The notes: generated from the sequence alone by a model not told the origin. DNA of 35,536 nt from DATAXP01 sp036272935 (GCA_036272935.1 DATAXP010000107.1:1-35536); one strand, 5' to 3'; numbered from the stretch's first letter, positions 16,251-24,556 are shown. Translations and numbers: made by a program.

Positions 16251-17566
16251 ACGCCTTGGCGCACCTCATCGCCGGCCACGAGTTGCCGTTCTGGACGATC
16301 ACGATCGGCGTCGTCGCCAACATTCCGACCGCCATGCTTGGCTGCTACCTGGTGCTGCGGCGCATGAGCCTGATGGGTGACGCGATCAGCCACGCCGTCC
16401 TGCCTGGCATCGTGCTCGGGTTCCTCTGGTCGCACAGCCTCGCCGGCTGGGGCATCTTTGTTGGTGCGGTTGTAATGGGGTTGATCACCGCCATGCTCAC
16501 GCAAACGATCAACACCTACGCCCGCGTGCCGGAAGATTCGAGCATGGGCGTGGTGTTCACGTCGCTATTCGCGCTGGGCGTGTTTCTGATCACGAACCTG
16601 GCGCGCAATTTCGATCTCGACCCGGGGTGCGTGCTCTACGGCCTGATCGAAGCCGCTCCGCTGGACACGGTTTCCTGGCTAGGCGTCGAGGTGCCGCGGG
16701 CGTTGGGGCCGATGTTCGCGGCGCTCGTGGCCACCTGCGTATTCGTGGCGGTGTTCTGGAAGGAACTGAAAATCTCGTCGTTCGACCCGGCATTGGCCAC
16801 GGCGATGGGATATCGCGCCACGGCGATGCACTACGCCTTGATGGCGATGGTGGCGGTCGTCACGGTGGCGTCGTTCGAGGCGGTCGGCTCGATCATCGTG
16901 ATCGCGATGCTCGTGGTGCCGGCGGCCACGGCGCACCTGCTGACCGACCGTTTCGGCCGGATGATGCTGCTGGCCGTCGGCGTGTCGATTGTTTCGACCG
17001 TGATGGGCTACTGGAGTGCCGCCGCGCTCGACACGACGGTTGCCGGCATGATGGGAGTGGCGGCGGGCGTGCAGTTGGCGGCGGCGGTGATCTTCTCGCC
17101 GCGCTACGGTCTGGTGGGGAAGGCGGCGAACTCGCTGGCGTTGTCGATGCGCATCGTCGGCGAGGATATCGTCGCGATGCTGTATCGCGCCGAGGAGTTG
17201 GCGGGCCAGTCGCGGCGAGGCTTGCCGGAGAAACTGTCGCTGCGGCACTGCGTGCGCGCCGTGGGGGGTGGCCTGACCGCTCGACTGGCGGTGCCGTATC
17301 TGTGGCGGCGCGGCGCGATCGCGCTGGCCGGCGGTGAGTTGACGCTCACCGATCGCGGTCGCCGGCTGGCCCAATCGCTCGTGCGTTCGCATCGCCTATG
17401 GGAAGCGTTTCTCACCGAGCACTTCCAACTGCCATTGGACCACGTGCACGCGCCGGCCGAACGGATCGAGCACTTCATCGGTCCGCAACTGCAAGAGAGC
17501 CTGGCCGAAGACCTGCGCGCGCCGAGTGTCGATCCGCACGGGCGCGACATTCCGCCGACCACGTAG
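16247..17566 (+). CDS. troD: Metal ABC transporter permease fused to a DtxR/MntR-like metal-sensing domain
   Basis: 439 residues. Residues 1 to about 290 are a second ABC-3 permease (RRMSLMGDAISHAVLPGI, SFDPALATAMGYR, EAVGSIIVIAMLVVPAATAH). Residues about 300-437 resemble a whole MntR/TroR-type regulator: helix GEDIVAMLYRAEEL (305-318, D307 at the place of MntR Asp8), a wing-like ELTLTDRGRRLAQ, then SHRLWEAFLTEHF with H382 and HAPAERIEHFIGPQL with E405, E408 and H409, matching MntR His77, Glu99, Glu102 and His103. It ends DPHGRDIPP, a phrase common in DtxR-family proteins. The MntR Glu11 equivalent appears to be A310. It starts at an ATGA overlap with troC. In the Treponema tro operon the regulator TroR is a separate gene; here an equivalent is tethered to the transporter. 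Whether it senses metal, binds DNA or gates transport is unknown. Confidence 0.88.
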   Translation: MNALAHLIAGHELPFWTITIGVVANIPTAMLGCYLVLRRMSLMGDAISHAVLPGIVLGFLWSHSLAGWGIFVGAVVMGLITAMLTQTINTYARVPEDSSMGVVFTSLFALGVFLITNLARNFDLDPGCVLYGLIEAAPLDTVSWLGVEVPRALGPMFAALVATCVFVAVFWKELKISSFDPALATAMGYRATAMHYALMAMVAVVTVASFEAVGSIIVIAMLVVPAATAHLLTDRFGRMMLLAVGVSIVSTVMGYWSAAALDTTVAGMMGVAAGVQLAAAVIFSPRYGLVGKAANSLALSMRIVGEDIVAMLYRAEELAGQSRRGLPEKLSLRHCVRAVGGGLTARLAVPYLWRRGAIALAGGELTLTDRGRRLAQSLVRSHRLWEAFLTEHFQLPLDHVHAPAERIEHFIGPQLQESLAEDLRAPSVDPHGRDIPPTT

Positions 17567-17574
17567 CCGGTCGG
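17555..17574 (+). terminator. Weak hairpin at the end of the metal transporter operon
   Basis: CCGACC, an eight-base loop containing the troD stop codon, then GGTCGG. There is no T tract, so it is at best a weak terminator or mRNA-stabilising stem. Confidence 0.22.
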
Positions 17575-17772
17575 ACACCGATGCGCTTGTGAGCACACAT
17601 CGCGCAGCTTCGATTGGTCGACGGTCGTCCGATAATTTTATTTGCCGTTTGATTTCATTCGGCATCCGGATTTTCCTAGCATTGCAATCGGCGCTCGTTA
17701 CAATGCGCGGCGCTTCCCGCCCCCCTTCTGTCCTTTTTGTGTCTCCCGCCACAACGTGCGCTCCGTGCACGC

Positions 17773-17787
17773 GAAAGGAATCCTTTC
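17773..17787 (+). promoter_or_regulatory. Palindrome containing the cyclophilin ribosome binding site
   Basis: GAAAGGA-A-TCCTTTC is a perfect inverted repeat ending one base before the ATG at 17789. Its left arm is the Shine-Dalgarno (AAAGGA), so pairing of the arms (six base pairs with an AAT loop) would hide it. It may be a translational control element or a protein site, or chance. Confidence 0.4.
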
Positions 17788-17788
17788 T

Positions 17789-18325
17789 ATGGCCGCCAAT
17801 CGCAAGGCCGAAGTTGCTGAGGCCCAGAAGTCGCTCGATTTCGCGAAACACAAATATCAAATCGTGCTCGAAACCTCGCTCGGCGACATCACGCTCGACA
17901 TGCTTCCCGAGGTCGCACCAGGGCACGTGCGCAACATGCTCGCGCTGGCCAAAATCGGCTTCTATGACAATGGAAGTTTTCATCGCGTGATCAAAGGGTT
18001 CATGATCCAAGGAGGTTGCCCGCAAGGCACGGGTACCGGCGGCCCGGGCTACACCATCCCCGCCGAGTTCAATGCCACGAAGCACGAACCAGGCGTGGTA
18101 TCGATGGCGCGCACCAACGACCCCAACTCCGCCGGCTCGCAATTCTTCATTTGCTTAGAAAAGGTGCCGCATCTCGACCGGCAATACACCGCCTTCGGCC
18201 GCACGGCCGACGCCGCCAGCCTCGACGTGGTGAAAAAGATCGGCGAGGTGGCGACCACGTCACAGGACCGCCCCACGAAGCCGGTGACGATCAACAAGGC
18301 CCGGGTGATGGAAACGGCGAAGTAA
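17789..18325 (+). CDS. Cyclophilin-type peptidyl-prolyl cis-trans isomerase
   Basis: A 178-residue cyclophilin, which catalyses proline isomerisation in protein folding. Motifs are SLGDITLDMLPEVAPGHVRN (30-49), GSFHRVIKGFMIQGG (62-76, catalytic Arg 66), VSMARTNDPNSAGSQFFI (104-121) and YTAFGRT (133-139). There is no signal peptide, so it is cytosolic. The ATG at 17789 follows AAAGGA by nine bases; the frame is open further upstream but those residues are unlike cyclophilins. A short N-terminal extension (MAANRKAEVAEAQKSLDFAK) is predicted helical. It stands alone between two operons. Confidence 0.93.
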   Translation: MAANRKAEVAEAQKSLDFAKHKYQIVLETSLGDITLDMLPEVAPGHVRNMLALAKIGFYDNGSFHRVIKGFMIQGGCPQGTGTGGPGYTIPAEFNATKHEPGVVSMARTNDPNSAGSQFFICLEKVPHLDRQYTAFGRTADAASLDVVKKIGEVATTSQDRPTKPVTINKARVMETAK

Positions 18326-18387
18326 TGCCTGGTTCCTTGGCTTAGCGCGGACCGTCCCCGGCCCGCATCCACGAGCGGCTTTGCCTT

Positions 18388-18411
18388 GGCCGCGTAGACG
18401 CGGCCGCTAAG
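18388..18411 (+). repeat. Palindromic repeat with GCTAAG tail (copy D)
   Basis: GGCCGCGT-AG-ACGCGGCC is a perfect inverted repeat followed by GCTAAG, a member of the family seen at 4857, 8136 and 29039. It lies about 60 bases after the cyclophilin stop, a plausible terminator. Confidence 0.5.
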
Positions 18412-18428
18412 TGACCTTCGGAATTTGC

Positions 18429-18458
18429 TTTCCAGCGCCATCCGAAATCCGCTATGAT
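18429..18458 (+). promoter_or_regulatory. Candidate promoter of the DUF1549/DUF1553 gene
   Basis: TTTCCA (18429-18434), an 18-base spacer and TATGAT (18453-18458, five of six consensus bases) precede the ATG at 18522 by about 60 bases. Confidence 0.35.
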
Positions 18459-18521
18459 ATAAGCCCGCCTGTCGTTACGCTCATTCCATCCTCCCACGAC
18501 ACCTGCCGCGAAGTTCTCGCC

Positions 18522-21404
18522 ATGCGATCGCTGCGCGTCATTACCTATAGTTGGCTTGCCGTCGTTGGCTGGCTTGTCGGCACCGGTGCCGCCGCCGACA
18601 ACGATCCGATGGCGTTCTTCGAGGCGAAGATCCGCCCGGTGCTGGCCGAAAAGTGTTACTCGTGCCACTCGGCCGACTCCAAGACCCTGCGCGGCGGGTT
18701 GCTGGTCGACACGCGCGACGGCTTGCTGCACGGCGGCGACTCGGGGCCGGCCGTTATCCCCAAAAACCCCGATGAGAGTCTGTTATTGCAAGCGCTGAAG
18801 TACGACGGCTTCGAGATGCCGCCGACCGGCAAGCTCTCGGAAGAGACCATCGCCAACTTCGAGCGCTGGATCGCGCTGGGAGCGCCCGATCCGCGCATCG
18901 GCAAGGCGGCTGAGAAGCGCACGATCGACATCGCCGCGGGCAAGAACTTCTGGTCGTTTCGGCCGATCGCCCATCCCGAGCCGCCCACCGTGCAGAATGC
19001 CGCGTGGTCTGCTGGGGCGATCGACCGCTTCGTGCTCGCCGGCTTGGAAGCGAAAGGACTGTCGCCGGCCCCCGACGCCGACCGCACTACCTGGCTGCGG
19101 CGCGTGACGTTCGACCTGATCGGCCTGCCGCCGACACTGGCTGAAATCGACGACTTCCTCGCCGATCGTTCGCCGCACGCCTCCGAGCGCGTCGTCGATC
19201 GCTTGTTGGCCAGCGCGCACTTCGGCGAGCGTTGGGGACGGCACTGGTTGGACGTCGCCCGGTTCGCCGAGTCGAGCGGCGGCGGCCGTTCGTTGGTGTT
19301 CGACAACGCCTGGCGCTACCGCGACTATGTGATCGACAGCTTCAACCGCGACAAGCCGTTCGACCAGTTCATTGTCGAACAATTGGCCGGCGATCTGTTG
19401 CCGCACAAAACTCCTGCCGAGCTGGAAACGAACCTTGTCGCCACCGGCTACCTGATCTTGGGCGCGATCAACTACGAAGAGCAAGACAAGCAGATGCTCG
19501 AGATGGACGTGGCCGACGAGCAGCTCGACGCCATCGGCAAGGGCCTGCTGGGCATGACCATCGGCTGTGCCCGCTGCCACGACCATAAGTTCGATCCGAT
19601 CCCGACCAGCGACTACTACGCCCTGGCCGGCATCATGCGCAGCACGAAGGTGATCACGCACGAGAACGTTTCGCATTGGGTCGAGCGTCCGCTGCCGATG
19701 GAGCCCGAACGAGCCGCGGCGGTCGAGCAGTACGACGCACAAGTTGCTGCGATTGAAGGGAAGCTCAAAGCCGCCAAGGCGCTGTTCGAGAAGCTCACGC
19801 CCAAGGGGAGCATGCCCGCCGGACCACTGGCGGTCGATTCGCTTCAAGGGATCGTCGTCGACGATATTCAGGCGAAGCGCGTCGGCGCATGGCGAGAGTC
19901 GACATCCAACACCAGCTACATCGGCTCTGGCTACCTCACCGACGACGGCGAAGGCAAAGGGACCAAGACCGCCACGTTCCAGCCCGAGTTCAAAAAGGCC
20001 GGCATGTACGACGTGCGTGTGGCCTACGCGCCGCACGCCAATCGCGATGCTGCCGTGCCGGTGTCAATCCTGCATGCCGACGGTGAGTTCTCAGGCACGA
20101 TCGACGAGCGCGACACGCCGCCGATCGACGATCGCTTCGTGTCGCTGGGACGCTTCCGGTTCGATGAGACGAATCAATGGTTCGTTCTGATCTCGAACGA
20201 AGGTACGACCGGCCATGTGACGATCGATGCCGTGCAATTCCTGCCGGTCGATGCGATGGAGCCGGCCAAGGAGCAGAAGCCGGAACTGGCAAAGGTAGAC
20301 GATGCATCGGCCAAGACAGCCATCAAGGCGAAGCGCGAGATGCAATCGCTGCAAAAGGAAATGAAGGCCTTGCAAGCCAAGGCGCCGCCGCGACCCAAGG
20401 CGATGGCGGTCGAAGAGGCCGAGAAGATCGAGGACTGCCCGCTGTGCATCCGCGGCAACGTGCATCATCCCGGACCCGCCGTGCCGCGCGGCGTGCTGCA
20501 AGTCGCCACCACGGGCGAAGCGCCGACGATGCCCAGCGACCACAGTGGCCGCCTGGAATTGGCCCGCTGGATCGCCTCGCCCGAGAATCCGCTCACCGCG
20601 CGCGTCTATGCGAACCGCGTGTGGCACCATCTGTTCGGTGTAGGCCTGGTGCGGACGGTCGACAACTTCGGCACCACCGGCGAGCTGCCGAGTCACCCCG
20701 AGCTGGTCGATTGCCTCGCCGCGCGGCTCATCGACTCCGGCTGGTCGACGAAGCGCCTGGTGCGCGAAGTGGTACTGTCGCGTGCCTACCGCATGAGCGT
20801 CGCCGACAACGCCACGGCGCGGGCTGTCGATCCCGACAACCGGCTGCTGTGGCGGATGAACCGCAAACGGCTCGATGCCGAGGAGCTGCGCGACGCGATC
20901 CTCATGGTCAGCGGGCAAATGGAGTGGGGCTGCGGCGGCCCGGTGAGCAACACACGCGGCAACAGCGAGAAGCCCGAATCGTCGACCGAATACGGCCACG
21001 TTTTCACCGACGTGCGGCGGAGCATCTACACGCCGGCCTTCCGCAACCGCGTGATGGAGCTGTTCGAAGCGTTCGACTTTGCCGATCCCAACAGCGTGGC
21101 CGGCCGCCGCAATACGAGCACCGTGGCCCCGCAGGCGTTGTTCCTGCTCAACAGTCCGTTCGTCATGGACCAGGCGCAGCTCGCCGCCGAGCGGGCACTG
21201 GCCGAGGCGGAACTGACCGATGGCCAGCGCGTCGAATGTGCTTTCCGCGAGACGCTGGGACGCAAGCCTAGCGCGCGCGAGAAAAAAGTTGCCTTGGCGG
21301 CGGTGAAGCTCGACAGCGATGCATCGGCCGAGGCGCGTGCCGATCGTTGGGAGCGGCTGTTTCAGGCGTTGTTTGGCTGCATCGATTTCCGATATCTGGA
21401 ATGA
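18522..21404 (+). CDS. PSCyt1-DUF1549-DUF1553 secreted cytochrome-like protein
   Basis: A 960-residue exported protein of a large planctomycete family, often linked to polysaccharide use, with unproven biochemistry. A signal peptide (1 to about 25) is followed by a PSCyt1 domain with a heme c motif CYSCH (C45, C48, H49) and GGLLVDTRDGLL. DUF1549 (about 160-375) includes RVTFDLIGLPPTLAEIDDF, HWLDVARFAESSG and GCARCHDHKFDPIPTSDYYA. About 460-575 resembles a golvesin/Xly-type carbohydrate-associated beta domain (FKKAGMYDVRVAYAPH, VTIDAVQFLPV). DUF1553 follows (about 670-950) with NPLTARVYANRVWHHLFGVG and APQALFLLNSPFV. The ATG at 18522 begins the signal peptide; earlier in-frame codons lack support. 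The DUF1501 partner follows by about 15 bases. Confidence 0.93.
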   Translation: MRSLRVITYSWLAVVGWLVGTGAAADNDPMAFFEAKIRPVLAEKCYSCHSADSKTLRGGLLVDTRDGLLHGGDSGPAVIPKNPDESLLLQALKYDGFEMPPTGKLSEETIANFERWIALGAPDPRIGKAAEKRTIDIAAGKNFWSFRPIAHPEPPTVQNAAWSAGAIDRFVLAGLEAKGLSPAPDADRTTWLRRVTFDLIGLPPTLAEIDDFLADRSPHASERVVDRLLASAHFGERWGRHWLDVARFAESSGGGRSLVFDNAWRYRDYVIDSFNRDKPFDQFIVEQLAGDLLPHKTPAELETNLVATGYLILGAINYEEQDKQMLEMDVADEQLDAIGKGLLGMTIGCARCHDHKFDPIPTSDYYALAGIMRSTKVITHENVSHWVERPLPMEPERAAAVEQYDAQVAAIEGKLKAAKALFEKLTPKGSMPAGPLAVDSLQGIVVDDIQAKRVGAWRESTSNTSYIGSGYLTDDGEGKGTKTATFQPEFKKAGMYDVRVAYAPHANRDAAVPVSILHADGEFSGTIDERDTPPIDDRFVSLGRFRFDETNQWFVLISNEGTTGHVTIDAVQFLPVDAMEPAKEQKPELAKVDDASAKTAIKAKREMQSLQKEMKALQAKAPPRPKAMAVEEAEKIEDCPLCIRGNVHHPGPAVPRGVLQVATTGEAPTMPSDHSGRLELARWIASPENPLTARVYANRVWHHLFGVGLVRTVDNFGTTGELPSHPELVDCLAARLIDSGWSTKRLVREVVLSRAYRMSVADNATARAVDPDNRLLWRMNRKRLDAEELRDAILMVSGQMEWGCGGPVSNTRGNSEKPESSTEYGHVFTDVRRSIYTPAFRNRVMELFEAFDFADPNSVAGRRNTSTVAPQALFLLNSPFVMDQAQLAAERALAEAELTDGQRVECAFRETLGRKPSAREKKVALAAVKLDSDASAEARADRWERLFQALFGCIDFRYLE

Positions 21405-21419
21405 TGTGAGGCTTTGTCG

Positions 21420-22859
21420 ATGTGCGATTTGATTCAACAAGCGTTCAATCGCCGCCAGGCGCTGCACAGCGCGGCATGCGGCTTCGGATATCTGGCGCTG
21501 GCCGGCATGGCGCAGGGGGCAACGTCCTCGGGCGCGGCCGCCACCAGTCCGCTGGCCCCCAAGCCGCCGATGATCCCGCCCAAGGCGAAGCGCGTGATCT
21601 TTCTGTTCATGGCCGGCGGCGTGAGCCAGGTCGACAGCTTCGATTACAAGCCCGAGGTCGATCAACACGACGGCCAGATGCGCGACTTCAACGACGCCCG
21701 TAACGTTGCGCGCACCGGCAAGGGAGCGCAGTCGCGGCTGATGAAATCGCTGTGGAAGTTCTCGCAGCACGGCAACAGCGGCAAGTGGTGCTCCGAACTG
21801 TTCCCCGAGATGAACCGCCACGTCGACGATCTGTGCTTCGTTCACAGCATGCACACCGAAGGGGTCGCCCACGGCCCAGCGACGCTGTTCCTGCACACCG
21901 GCTCGACCAACCAGATTCGCCCCTCGATGGGCTCGTGGGTCACCTACGGCTTGGGGACCGAGAACAACAACCTGCCGGGCTTCGTGTCGCTGGTCCCCTC
22001 GATGGGCAACGGCGGGCCGCGCAACTACGGCAACGCGTTTCTGCCGTCGGTGTTTCAGGGCACGGCGGTCGGGCGGGCCGGCATCCCGGCGAAGGATGCC
22101 GAGATTCGCTACATCGCCAACGATCGCCGCGACGACGACGAACAGCGCCGCCAGTTCGACCTGGTGCAGGCGCTCAATCGTGAGCAGATCAAGGACGCAA
22201 AGAACGAGAGTGACCTGGACGCGGTGATCCAATCGTACGAGTTGGCCTTCCGCATGCAGCAGCACGCCCCCGAGGTGTTCGACCTGGATAAGGAATCGCC
22301 GGAAACGCTCGCCATGTACGGTATCGGCGAGAAAGAGACCGACAACTACGGCCGGCAATGCCTGATGGCCCGCCGGATGGCCGAGGCAGGCGTGCGTTAC
22401 ATCCAGGTGAACTACAGCGACAACTCGAACAACCCAGCCTGGGACCAGCACTCGAACATGCCGAAGCACGGCACCCACGCCAAGGCGGTCGACAAGCCGG
22501 TCGCCGCACTGCTGACCGACCTGAAGCAGCGCGGCCTGCTCGAAGACACACTGGTGTGGTGGGGAGGCGAGTTCGGGCGCAACCCGTTCGCCGAGAAGAA
22601 CGGCACCGGCCGCGACCACGACCCCAACGGCTTTACCGTGTGGCTGGCCGGCGGCGGCACCAAGCGCGGCTTCTCGTATGGTGAGACCGATGAGTTCGGC
22701 CACCGCGCTACCGAGAACAAGGTGCATATGCACGACCTGCACGCCACGATCCTGCACCTGCTGGGGCTCGATCACCTGAAGCTCACGTTCCGCCACGCGG
22801 GGCGCAACTTCCGCCTGACCGACGTGGCCGGCAACGTGGTGCACGACCTGATCGCGTGA
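21420..22859 (+). CDS. DUF1501 family protein
   Basis: A 479-residue protein of the DUF1501 family (alkaline phosphatase/sulfatase-like fold), nearly always paired with DUF1549/DUF1553 proteins in planctomycetes. The N-terminus FNRRQALHSAACGFGYLALAG resembles a Tat signal. Family signatures are RVIFLFMAGGVSQVDSFDYK, HTEGVAHGPATLFLHTGS, WWGGEFGRNPFAEKNGTGRD, DPNGFTVWLAGGG and HMHDLHATILHLLGLDH. The ATG at 21420 has GAGG eight bases upstream; a TTG at 21414 is in frame but too close to that site. It probably shares a transcript with the preceding gene and with trmL, whose GTG overlaps its stop codon. The substrate is unknown. Confidence 0.92.
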   Translation: MCDLIQQAFNRRQALHSAACGFGYLALAGMAQGATSSGAAATSPLAPKPPMIPPKAKRVIFLFMAGGVSQVDSFDYKPEVDQHDGQMRDFNDARNVARTGKGAQSRLMKSLWKFSQHGNSGKWCSELFPEMNRHVDDLCFVHSMHTEGVAHGPATLFLHTGSTNQIRPSMGSWVTYGLGTENNNLPGFVSLVPSMGNGGPRNYGNAFLPSVFQGTAVGRAGIPAKDAEIRYIANDRRDDDEQRRQFDLVQALNREQIKDAKNESDLDAVIQSYELAFRMQQHAPEVFDLDKESPETLAMYGIGEKETDNYGRQCLMARRMAEAGVRYIQVNYSDNSNNPAWDQHSNMPKHGTHAKAVDKPVAALLTDLKQRGLLEDTLVWWGGEFGRNPFAEKNGTGRDHDPNGFTVWLAGGGTKRGFSYGETDEFGHRATENKVHMHDLHATILHLLGLDHLKLTFRHAGRNFRLTDVAGNVVHDLIA

Positions 22860-23359
22860 AGCTACCCGGGGCCATGCTCGCTTCGCCCCTGCTGCACATC
22901 GTGCTGCACCAGCCCGAGATCGCGGCCAACACCGGCAACATCGGTCGCACCTGCGTGGCCTTGGGCGCCAAGCTGTGGCTGGTGCGTCCGCTGGGGTTCC
23001 GTGTCGACGATTACTACCTGCGCCGCGCCGGGCTCGATTATTGGGAGCATCTCGCCTGGCAGGCGGTCGACGATTGGCCCGCGCTCCTGGCGGAACTGAC
23101 CGGTGCGCGTGACGGGCGCGCCCCGCAGCCCTATTTCTTCAGCAAGTCGGCCCAGCGGCTGTACACCGACGTGCGCTTCGCCCCCGGCGACGTGTTGGTG
23201 TTCGGCAGCGAATCGGCCGGCTTGCCGCCATCGATCATGGCCGAGGCGGGCGACTACCTGCTGCGTCTGCCGCTCCTCGGCCCCGTGCGCAGCCTGAACC
23301 TGTCGAACGCGGTGGCCATCGCGGCCTACGAGGCGCTGCGGCAATTCCAAGAACACTAG
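22856..23359 (+). CDS. trmL: tRNA (cytidine(34)-2'-O)-methyltransferase
   Basis: A SPOUT-fold methyltransferase (TrmL family) that 2'-O-methylates the wobble position of leucine tRNAs using S-adenosylmethionine. The 167 residues carry HIVLHQPEIAANTGNIGRTC, RRAGLDYWEHL, VLVFGSESAGLPPSI, RLPLLGPVRSLNLSNAVAIA and a C-terminal YEALRQ, all close to E. coli TrmL. The GTG at 22856 overlaps the DUF1501 stop codon (GTGA), consistent with coupled translation. The ATG at 22874 is an alternative, giving 161 residues and an N-terminus closer to E. coli TrmL. The stop codon lies inside the left arm of a 26-bp inverted repeat. A housekeeping RNA gene coupled to the DUF1501 pair is unexpected. Confidence 0.92.
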   Translation: MKLPGAMLASPLLHIVLHQPEIAANTGNIGRTCVALGAKLWLVRPLGFRVDDYYLRRAGLDYWEHLAWQAVDDWPALLAELTGARDGRAPQPYFFSKSAQRLYTDVRFAPGDVLVFGSESAGLPPSIMAEAGDYLLRLPLLGPVRSLNLSNAVAIAAYEALRQFQEH

Positions 23360-23425
23360 CCCGACGCGCCAGCGAGGGACGAACGAGTCAACGCATAATT
23401 CCCTCGCTGGCGCGTCGGGCTAGTG
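23354..23425. repeat. Perfect 26-bp inverted repeat after trmL
   Basis: Arms 23354-23379 and 23400-23425 are exact reverse complements (core CGACGCGCCAGCGAGGGA) around a 20-base spacer. The left arm contains the trmL stop codon. A very stable hairpin would form in the mRNA and could act as a terminator. Units with this core are, from memory, dispersed in planctomycete genomes, so this looks like an interspersed palindromic element. Confidence 0.75.
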
Positions 23426-23442
23426 AATAAGAGTTTGCCTGG

Positions 23443-23471
23443 TTGATCTTTGCCTGGCGTGGTTCTATAAG
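23443..23471 (+). promoter_or_regulatory. Candidate promoter of the Ldh2-CehA gene pair
   Basis: TTGATC (23443-23448), a 17-base spacer and TATAAG (23466-23471), about 36 bases before the ATG at 23507 and just past the inverted repeat. Confidence 0.45.
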
Positions 23472-23506
23472 CGAAGTTGTTCATCGCGTCCCGCTAGGAA
23501 CCATCC

Positions 23507-24556
23507 ATGCCGACAATCGCTGCCGAGCCGCTCACCGATTTTGCGACCGAGTTGCTGACTTCCGGAGGACTGGCGGCCGATGAGGCGGCGCTCGTGGCCA
23601 GAAGCCTGGTCGAAGCGAACCTGCGCGGGCACGATTCGCACGGCGTGATGCGCATCCCGTACTACCTCGACCAGGTCGCCAAGGAAGAACTAGTGCCGGG
23701 CGCCGAGTTCACGGTTCTCAAGGACACGCCGACCATCCTGGTGGCCGATGGCAATTGGGGCTTCGGGCAGACGCAAGCGCAGCGGCTCATGTGGCGGCTG
23801 ATCGGCAAGGCGCGCGAATCGGGCACCGGGCTGGGTACGCTCATCCACGCCGGCCACATCGGCCGCCTGGGCGAGTATTGCGAGCTGGCCGCCGCCGATG
23901 GCCTGGTGTCGATCGTGATGGTGAACACGCACGGCCACGCGCGGCGGGTCGCCCCCCCCGGCGGCACGGCGCCGCGGCTGGGGACCAATCCGTTGGCGAT
24001 CGGCGTTCCACACGGCGACGCGCCGTTGGTGCTCGACTTCGGCACCAGCGCCACGGCCGAAGGGAAAGTGCGCGTCAAGAAGATCGCCGGTCAGCAGTGT
24101 CCCGAAGGTTGGCTGCTCGACAGCAACGGCCGCCCGACGACCGATCCCAACACGCTCTACGGCACTCCGCCCGGCACCATATTGCCGATGGGAGGCTCGC
24201 AGGCTTACAAGGGCTTCGGCTTGGCGCTGATGGTCGAGGTGCTGGCCGGTGCGCTTTCCGGCGGCGTGACGATCCGCGAAAAGCCGGTGAATCCCAACGG
24301 CAACTGCGCGTTCATGCTGGTCGTCGATCCGCGGCATGTCGGCGGGGCCGAGCACTTCGCCGCCGAGGTGAACCAATTGTGCGACTTCGTAAAGTCATGC
24401 CCGCGCATCGAGGGCTGCGACGAAATCCTGCTGCCCGGCGATCCCGAGCGCCGCACGCTGGTCTCGCGCGGCAAGCAAGGCGTGTTCCTCGACGAAGGCA
24501 ACTGGAAGCAACTGGCCGATCTGGCGGCAAAATTGGCCATCGCCGCGCCAGCGTAG
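23507..24556 (+). CDS. Malate/L-lactate dehydrogenase family (Ldh2) oxidoreductase
   Basis: A 349-residue NAD(P)-dependent oxidoreductase of the type-2 malate/lactate dehydrogenase family, whose members act on malate, L-lactate, sulfolactate, ureidoglycolate or sugar-derived 2-hydroxyacids. Visible are the conserved LRGHDSHGVMRIPYY (39-53, with H45 in the catalytic region), GHIGRLGEYCE, RLGTNPLAIGVPHG, VLDFGTSATAEGKV and QAYKGFGLALMVEVLAGALSG. The substrate cannot be chosen from sequence alone. The ATG is preceded by TAGGAA six bases upstream. The CehA-like gene starts 26 bases after its stop, so a two-gene operon is likely. Confidence 0.9.
   Translation: MPTIAAEPLTDFATELLTSGGLAADEAALVARSLVEANLRGHDSHGVMRIPYYLDQVAKEELVPGAEFTVLKDTPTILVADGNWGFGQTQAQRLMWRLIGKARESGTGLGTLIHAGHIGRLGEYCELAAADGLVSIVMVNTHGHARRVAPPGGTAPRLGTNPLAIGVPHGDAPLVLDFGTSATAEGKVRVKKIAGQQCPEGWLLDSNGRPTTDPNTLYGTPPGTILPMGGSQAYKGFGLALMVEVLAGALSGGVTIREKPVNPNGNCAFMLVVDPRHVGGAEHFAAEVNQLCDFVKSCPRIEGCDEILLPGDPERRTLVSRGKQGVFLDEGNWKQLADLAAKLAIAAPA

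Noticed and set aside
20091..22844. A 917-codon open frame on the minus strand opposite the DUF1549/DUF1553 and DUF1501 genes
   Set aside because: It is antisense to two clear protein families, is rich in His, Arg, Ala and Val from mirrored codons of GC-rich genes, and has no recognisable domain.
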